Assembly: GCA_047975325.1 (NCBI GenBank) | Contig: JBKEDF010000014.1 | Span: 1 to 64,000, forward strand | Length of the DNA: 64,000 nt | DNA from: JBKEDF01 sp047975325 | Lineage (GTDB): Bacteria; Pseudomonadota; Alphaproteobacteria; Rhodobacterales; Rhodobacteraceae | Reading direction: 5' to 3' | Part shown: in pieces, positions 60,755-64,000 of the stretch | Position numbering within the stretch: position 1 is the stretch's first letter | Layout: every line of letters starts with the position of its first letter | The notes under the pieces: generated by a model | What the model was told of the DNA's origin: nothing | Database searches by the model: none | The model's input: only the letters and a program-made list of their open reading frames with translations | Program-made: the position numbers and the translations under genes

Positions 60755-62131
60755 TCAGAAGAAATCGATCGAGACCTGCAGGAGCCTTTCGACCTCCGGC
60801 ACGTCCTTGGCCATCGCGAAAAGCGCGATCACATCGCCCTCCTCAACCCGCAGATCGCCGCGCGGTTTCTGAATCCTGTCCCCTTTCATCAACGCGCCCA
60901 CCAGCACGCCTTCGGGAAATTCGATATCACGAACCAGACGCCCCGCCAGCGGGGATGTCGACAGCACCTGCGCCTCGATCATTTCCGCCTCGGCATCGCC
61001 GATGGAATAGACGGTGCGCACCCGGCCATGGCGGACATGACGCAGGATCGAGGAAACCGTCGTTGCCCGCGGGTTGATATAGGCATCGATATCCAGCGCG
61101 CCCATCATCGGCACCAGCGTGGGATCATTGACCAGTGCGATGGACATCTGCGCCCCGGCCTGTTTCGCCCGAACCGCAACCAGCAGGTTGGTCTTGTCAT
61201 CATCGGTCACCGCCATCACCGCATCGGCACGTTCGATCCCCGCCTCCTCCAGCATGTCGATATCCATGCCGTCGCCATTCAGGACAATCGTGCGTTCCAG
61301 CACATCCGCCGCCTGTTCGGCATGTGCGCGGTTTCTTTCAATGACTCGCGCGCGCATCCGTTCGGTGCGCTTTTCCAGTGCCAATGCCACCTGAAGCCCC
61401 ACATGGCCCGCACCGACAATCACCACGCGTTCCTGTTTCTTCGTGGTCTTGCCAAAGATTTCCAGCGTGCGGTTCAGGTCCTCGGTATGGACAAAGACAT
61501 AGATCCGATCGCCGCTGAAAAGCTGATCTTCCGGTTCCGGTGCAAACAGCCGCTCCAGCCGCCGCACACCAACCACGATGGCGCTGAGCGTTGAAAAAAG
61601 TTCCGTCAATTGCCGCAACGGCGTATTCAGAACGGGGCAATCATCATCAAGCACGATCCCCAGAAGCTGCGCCCGCCCGCCCATGAAACTTTCAGTGTCA
61701 AAGGTGGCCGGTGCCGCAAGACGTTGCAAGGCGGCCTCGGCCACCTCGCGTTCGGGGCTGATCACGACATCGATGGGCAGGTGATCACGCCGGTAAAGAT
61801 CGGCATAGATCGCATCAAGATAGCTTTGCGCACGCAGCCGGGCAATCTTGCGCGGCACGGAAAAAACCGAATGGGCCACCTGACAGGTGACCATGTTCAC
61901 CTCATCCGAATGGGTGGCCGCAATGATCATGTCGGCATCACGCGCCCCGGCACGATCCAGAACATCGGGGTAGCTTGCAAAACCGACCAGACCCTGGACA
62001 TCCAACGTATCTGTCGCGCGACGAACCAGTTCGGGATTGAAATCCACCACCGTCACATCGTTCTTTTCACCCGACAGGTGCCGGGCGATCTGCCAGCCCA
62101 CCTGCCCTGCCCCGCAGATGATGACTTTCAT
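60755..62131 (-). CDS. trkA: Trk system K+ uptake regulatory protein
   Basis: A 458-residue cytosolic ring-forming regulator with two TrkA-N/RCK Rossmann domains: VIICGAGQVGWQIARHLSG at the N-terminus and VVIVGAGHVGLQVALALE near residue 232. Each is followed by a TrkA-C domain (PLRQLTELFSTLSAIVVGV; LAGRLVRDIEFPEGVLVGAL). It gates TrkH through NAD(H)/ATP binding. It lies between ntrX and trkH, the standard rhodobacteral order. Confidence 0.96.
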   Translation of the reverse strand: MKVIICGAGQVGWQIARHLSGEKNDVTVVDFNPELVRRATDTLDVQGLVGFASYPDVLDRAGARDADMIIAATHSDEVNMVTCQVAHSVFSVPRKIARLRAQSYLDAIYADLYRRDHLPIDVVISPEREVAEAALQRLAAPATFDTESFMGGRAQLLGIVLDDDCPVLNTPLRQLTELFSTLSAIVVGVRRLERLFAPEPEDQLFSGDRIYVFVHTEDLNRTLEIFGKTTKKQERVVIVGAGHVGLQVALALEKRTERMRARVIERNRAHAEQAADVLERTIVLNGDGMDIDMLEEAGIERADAVMAVTDDDKTNLLVAVRAKQAGAQMSIALVNDPTLVPMMGALDIDAYINPRATTVSSILRHVRHGRVRTVYSIGDAEAEMIEAQVLSTSPLAGRLVRDIEFPEGVLVGALMKGDRIQKPRGDLRVEEGDVIALFAMAKDVPEVERLLQVSIDFF

Positions 62132-62192
62132 GCTCCGCTCTCCGCCTGGGCCTTGAATCCGGTCCCCTCATTGGCAGATCGGCAGGCGCGGG

Positions 62193-63602
62193 TCAATCTG
62201 GGCCTTCATCCGATTCCAGCCGCGCGGTACGGGCCCCGGATTTCGCATTTGTCACCACACCCAGCGATTTCAGCTTTCGATGAAGCGCACTGCGTTCCAT
62301 GCCGACGAACCCCGCCGTGCGGCTGATATTGCCCCCGAACCGGTTGATCTGGGTCAGAAGATATTCCTTCTCGAACAGTTCCCGTGCCTCCCGCAGCGGC
62401 AAGGTGGCAAGCGCGCTGCCCAGAACGATCCGTCCATCACCTTCGGGTTCGGCTTCCTGACCCGGCAATTCCCGGGCCTCCACCGGTCCGGAACTGTCCC
62501 CAAGGATCAGCACCCTTTCGATCACAGTGCGCAACTGGCGGATATTTCCGGGCCATTGCATCGTCTGCAACATCGCCTCGGCATCTTCGGTCAGTTCGCG
62601 AAGCGGCAATCCCTGGCCCCGGTGAAACATCTCAATGAAATAGGCGGTAAGTTCGGGAATATCCTCCCGGCGTTCGGCAAGGCTTGGCACCGCAATCGGC
62701 ACCACATTGAGCCGGTCATAAAGTTCCTGCCGGAAACGCCCCTCCGCAATCTCGGCGCGCAGATCGCGGGTTGTCGATGAAATCACCCGCAGATCGACAC
62801 GGACCTTGTCCACCCCGCCAACCCGGGTGAATTGCTGATCCACAAGGACCCGCAGGATTTTCGACTGCGTCCCCAGCGGCATCTCGGCCACTTCGTCAAA
62901 ATAGATGATCCCGCCATGCGCCTGTTCAAGAAGACCCTTTTCCAACCCGCGATCAGGGGTTTCCCGGCCAAAGAGCACCTCTTCCATATGGGCCGGATCG
63001 ATGGAGGCGGAAGAGACCGTCACGAAAGGTGCTGCGTCGCGATTGGAATGGGCATGGATGAAACGCGCTGCCAGTTCCTTGCCCGAACCGGCGGGACCGG
63101 CCAGCATGACCCGGCCATTGGATTTCGTAACCTTTTCAAGGTTTGATTTCAATTGCTTGAAAGAAGAACTTGAACCGATCATATCGGCGGAAGTAACCTC
63201 CTTGCGGCGCAGATCGCTGTTTTCGCGGCGCAGGCGGCTGGTTTCCATCGCGCGCGAAACGACAACCATCAACTGGTCGATATTGAAGGGCTTTTCGATG
63301 AAGTCATAGGCGCCCTGCTTGATCGCAGCCACGGCTATTTCAATATTGCCATGGCCCGAAATAATGACGACCGGCACATCTGGATTATCCCGCTTGACGG
63401 CTTTCAGGATATCAATCCCGTCCATATGGCTATCCTTGAGCCAGATATCGAGGATCATCAGTGCGGGCGCTTCCTCGGTAATCGCGGCCATGCATTCGTC
63501 CGAGCTTCCCGCAAGACGAACGCCATAGCCTTCATCACGGAGGATATCCCCAATCAATTCCCGGATATCACGCTCATCATCAACGATAAGAATACTACTC
63601 AT
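62193..63602 (-). CDS. ntrX: nitrogen-related two-component response regulator NtrX
   Basis: A 469-residue NtrC-like regulator. The receiver domain has D8/D9, phospho-acceptor D52 (LMILDIWLKDS) and K104 (FIEKPFN). The AAA+ domain has Walker A GPAGSGKELAARF and Walker B GGIIYFDEVAEM. The sigma-54 contact loop GAFTGA is missing: that position reads FGRETPDRGLEKG, as in other rhodobacteral NtrX, so sigma-54 activation is doubtful. The Fis-type C-terminal HTH is NISRTAGFVGMERSALHRKLKSLG. Its start overlaps the ntrY stop (ATGA). Confidence 0.95.
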   Translation of the reverse strand: MSSILIVDDERDIRELIGDILRDEGYGVRLAGSSDECMAAITEEAPALMILDIWLKDSHMDGIDILKAVKRDNPDVPVVIISGHGNIEIAVAAIKQGAYDFIEKPFNIDQLMVVVSRAMETSRLRRENSDLRRKEVTSADMIGSSSSFKQLKSNLEKVTKSNGRVMLAGPAGSGKELAARFIHAHSNRDAAPFVTVSSASIDPAHMEEVLFGRETPDRGLEKGLLEQAHGGIIYFDEVAEMPLGTQSKILRVLVDQQFTRVGGVDKVRVDLRVISSTTRDLRAEIAEGRFRQELYDRLNVVPIAVPSLAERREDIPELTAYFIEMFHRGQGLPLRELTEDAEAMLQTMQWPGNIRQLRTVIERVLILGDSSGPVEARELPGQEAEPEGDGRIVLGSALATLPLREARELFEKEYLLTQINRFGGNISRTAGFVGMERSALHRKLKSLGVVTNAKSGARTARLESDEGPD

Positions 63603-64000
63603 TTTGTCCTCTGAGCTCCGGGGCCGGTTTGCCTGCCCCTGTTGCGGCTGCTTCGTGCGAGCCGTGGCAGGCGGATCTCTGCCATGGCGCCGCTATGGGC
63701 ATCCGGTTCAAATGGTTCGGCATCAAGCAAGGTGAGCACGCCACCATGTTCCTCGATGATTTTCTTGACGATGGACAGGCCAAGGCCAGTGCCCTTTTCG
63801 CGCGTGGTCACATAGGGTTCAAACAGCCGCGCCCGATCCGGCGGCAGCCCGATACCATTATCGGCAATACGGATAATGGCCTGATCAGGCAGAACCTCCA
63901 TGGCCACACGGATCTGTGGGGAAAACCCGTCCGGGCTATTTTTTTCTACGTAGGATTCAATTGCTTCCCCGGCATTCTTAATTAAGTTTATCAGGGCTTG
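63599..64000 (-). CDS. ntrY: nitrogen-related sensor histidine kinase NtrY, C-terminal 133 residues (runs off right edge)
   Basis: The fragment is the catalytic ATP-binding domain of a histidine kinase: N-box QALINLIKNAGEAIE at the window edge, G1 box RIADNGIGLP, F-box LFEPYVTT, and G2 box KGTGLGLSIVKKIIEEHGG. Synteny with ntrX-trkA-trkH-hfq-hflX identifies it as NtrY, the membrane kinase paired with NtrX. Its dimerisation/phospho-acceptor and sensor regions lie beyond 64000. The stop overlaps the ntrX ATG. Confidence 0.93.
   Translation of the reverse strand, partial: QALINLIKNAGEAIESYVEKNSPDGFSPQIRVAMEVLPDQAIIRIADNGIGLPPDRARLFEPYVTTREKGTGLGLSIVKKIIEEHGGVLTLLDAEPFEPDAHSGAMAEIRLPRLARSSRNRGRQTGPGAQRTK

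Noticed and set aside
1..64000. CRISPR array, insertion sequence or prophage
   Set aside because: No regularly spaced direct repeats, transposase, integrase or phage structural genes were found on either strand.

Overview
This is a GC-rich chromosomal window from an alphaproteobacterium, almost certainly a member of the Rhodobacteraceae (Rhodobacterales). The evidence is gene order typical of that group: leuC-leuD-leuB, gpmI-(envC)-ctpA-rppH, accD-folC, petABC, dnaX-ebfC-recR and ntrY-ntrX-trkA-trkH-hfq-hflX. Also typical are a Rieske protein that aligns residue-for-residue with Rhodobacter, a VPLPA-CTERM surface protein, L-malyl-CoA lyase and ChvE/GguAB sugar uptake. I see no rRNA, tRNA, CRISPR array, prophage or intact insertion sequence.

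Layout. 0-4 kb: leucine biosynthesis (leuC, leuD, then an endonuclease/exonuclease/phosphatase-family gene, then leuB running off the left edge), all on the minus strand. 4.3-8.5 kb: an MscS channel, rsfS-rlmH (ribosome silencing and 23S rRNA methylation), and convergent rppH and ctpA. 8.5-8.8 kb: a decayed envC remnant. 8.8-12.7 kb: gpmI, folC, accD. 12.8-15.9 kb: an SdiA-regulated-type protein, glutathione-dependent formaldehyde dehydrogenase, an I78-type lipoprotein and a cytochrome c'. 16.1-19.7 kb: a second MscS, a YhiN-type flavoprotein and L-malyl-CoA lyase. 19.8-22.5 kb: the cytochrome bc1 operon. 22.8-28.3 kb: a VPLPA-CTERM protein, a MaoC hydratase, an AcuI-like reductase and a TRAP transporter. 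28.3-31.6 kb: a small tyrosine phosphatase, an SRP-RNA-like hairpin, and dnaX-ebfC-recR.

31.7-33.7 kb looks accessory: a Xre/RES toxin-antitoxin pair with a palindrome-covered promoter and a gene of unknown function. 33.7-36.7 kb is molybdate uptake (modABC) with a one-domain ModE and a clear operator. 36.8-44.4 kb is a sugar module: GbpR-type LysR regulator, ChvE-GguA-GguB transporter, and two enzymes of oxidative, non-phosphorylative L-arabinose/D-galactose catabolism. 44.5-48.4 kb is a tightly coupled four-gene operon (acyl-CoA dehydrogenase, SDR, DUF993 TIM-barrel enzyme, sugar isomerase-like enzyme) whose pathway I cannot name. It faces an AGE-family epimerase and a TetR regulator across a tandem 11-bp repeat. 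50.5-57.5 kb: a complex I accessory subunit, uvrB, a degenerate receiver protein, a beta-hydroxyacid dehydrogenase and a penicillin-acylase-type hydrolase. 57.5-64 kb: hflX, hfq, trkH, trkA, ntrX and the C-terminus of ntrY.

The strongest candidates for new biology are the four-gene ACAD-SDR-DUF993-isomerase operon, the SRP-RNA-like hairpin abutting dnaX, the envC relic between gpmI and ctpA, the toxin-antitoxin operator, and two distant hairpins built from the same 10-mer. Functional calls rest on recognised motifs and gene order; no database search was possible.
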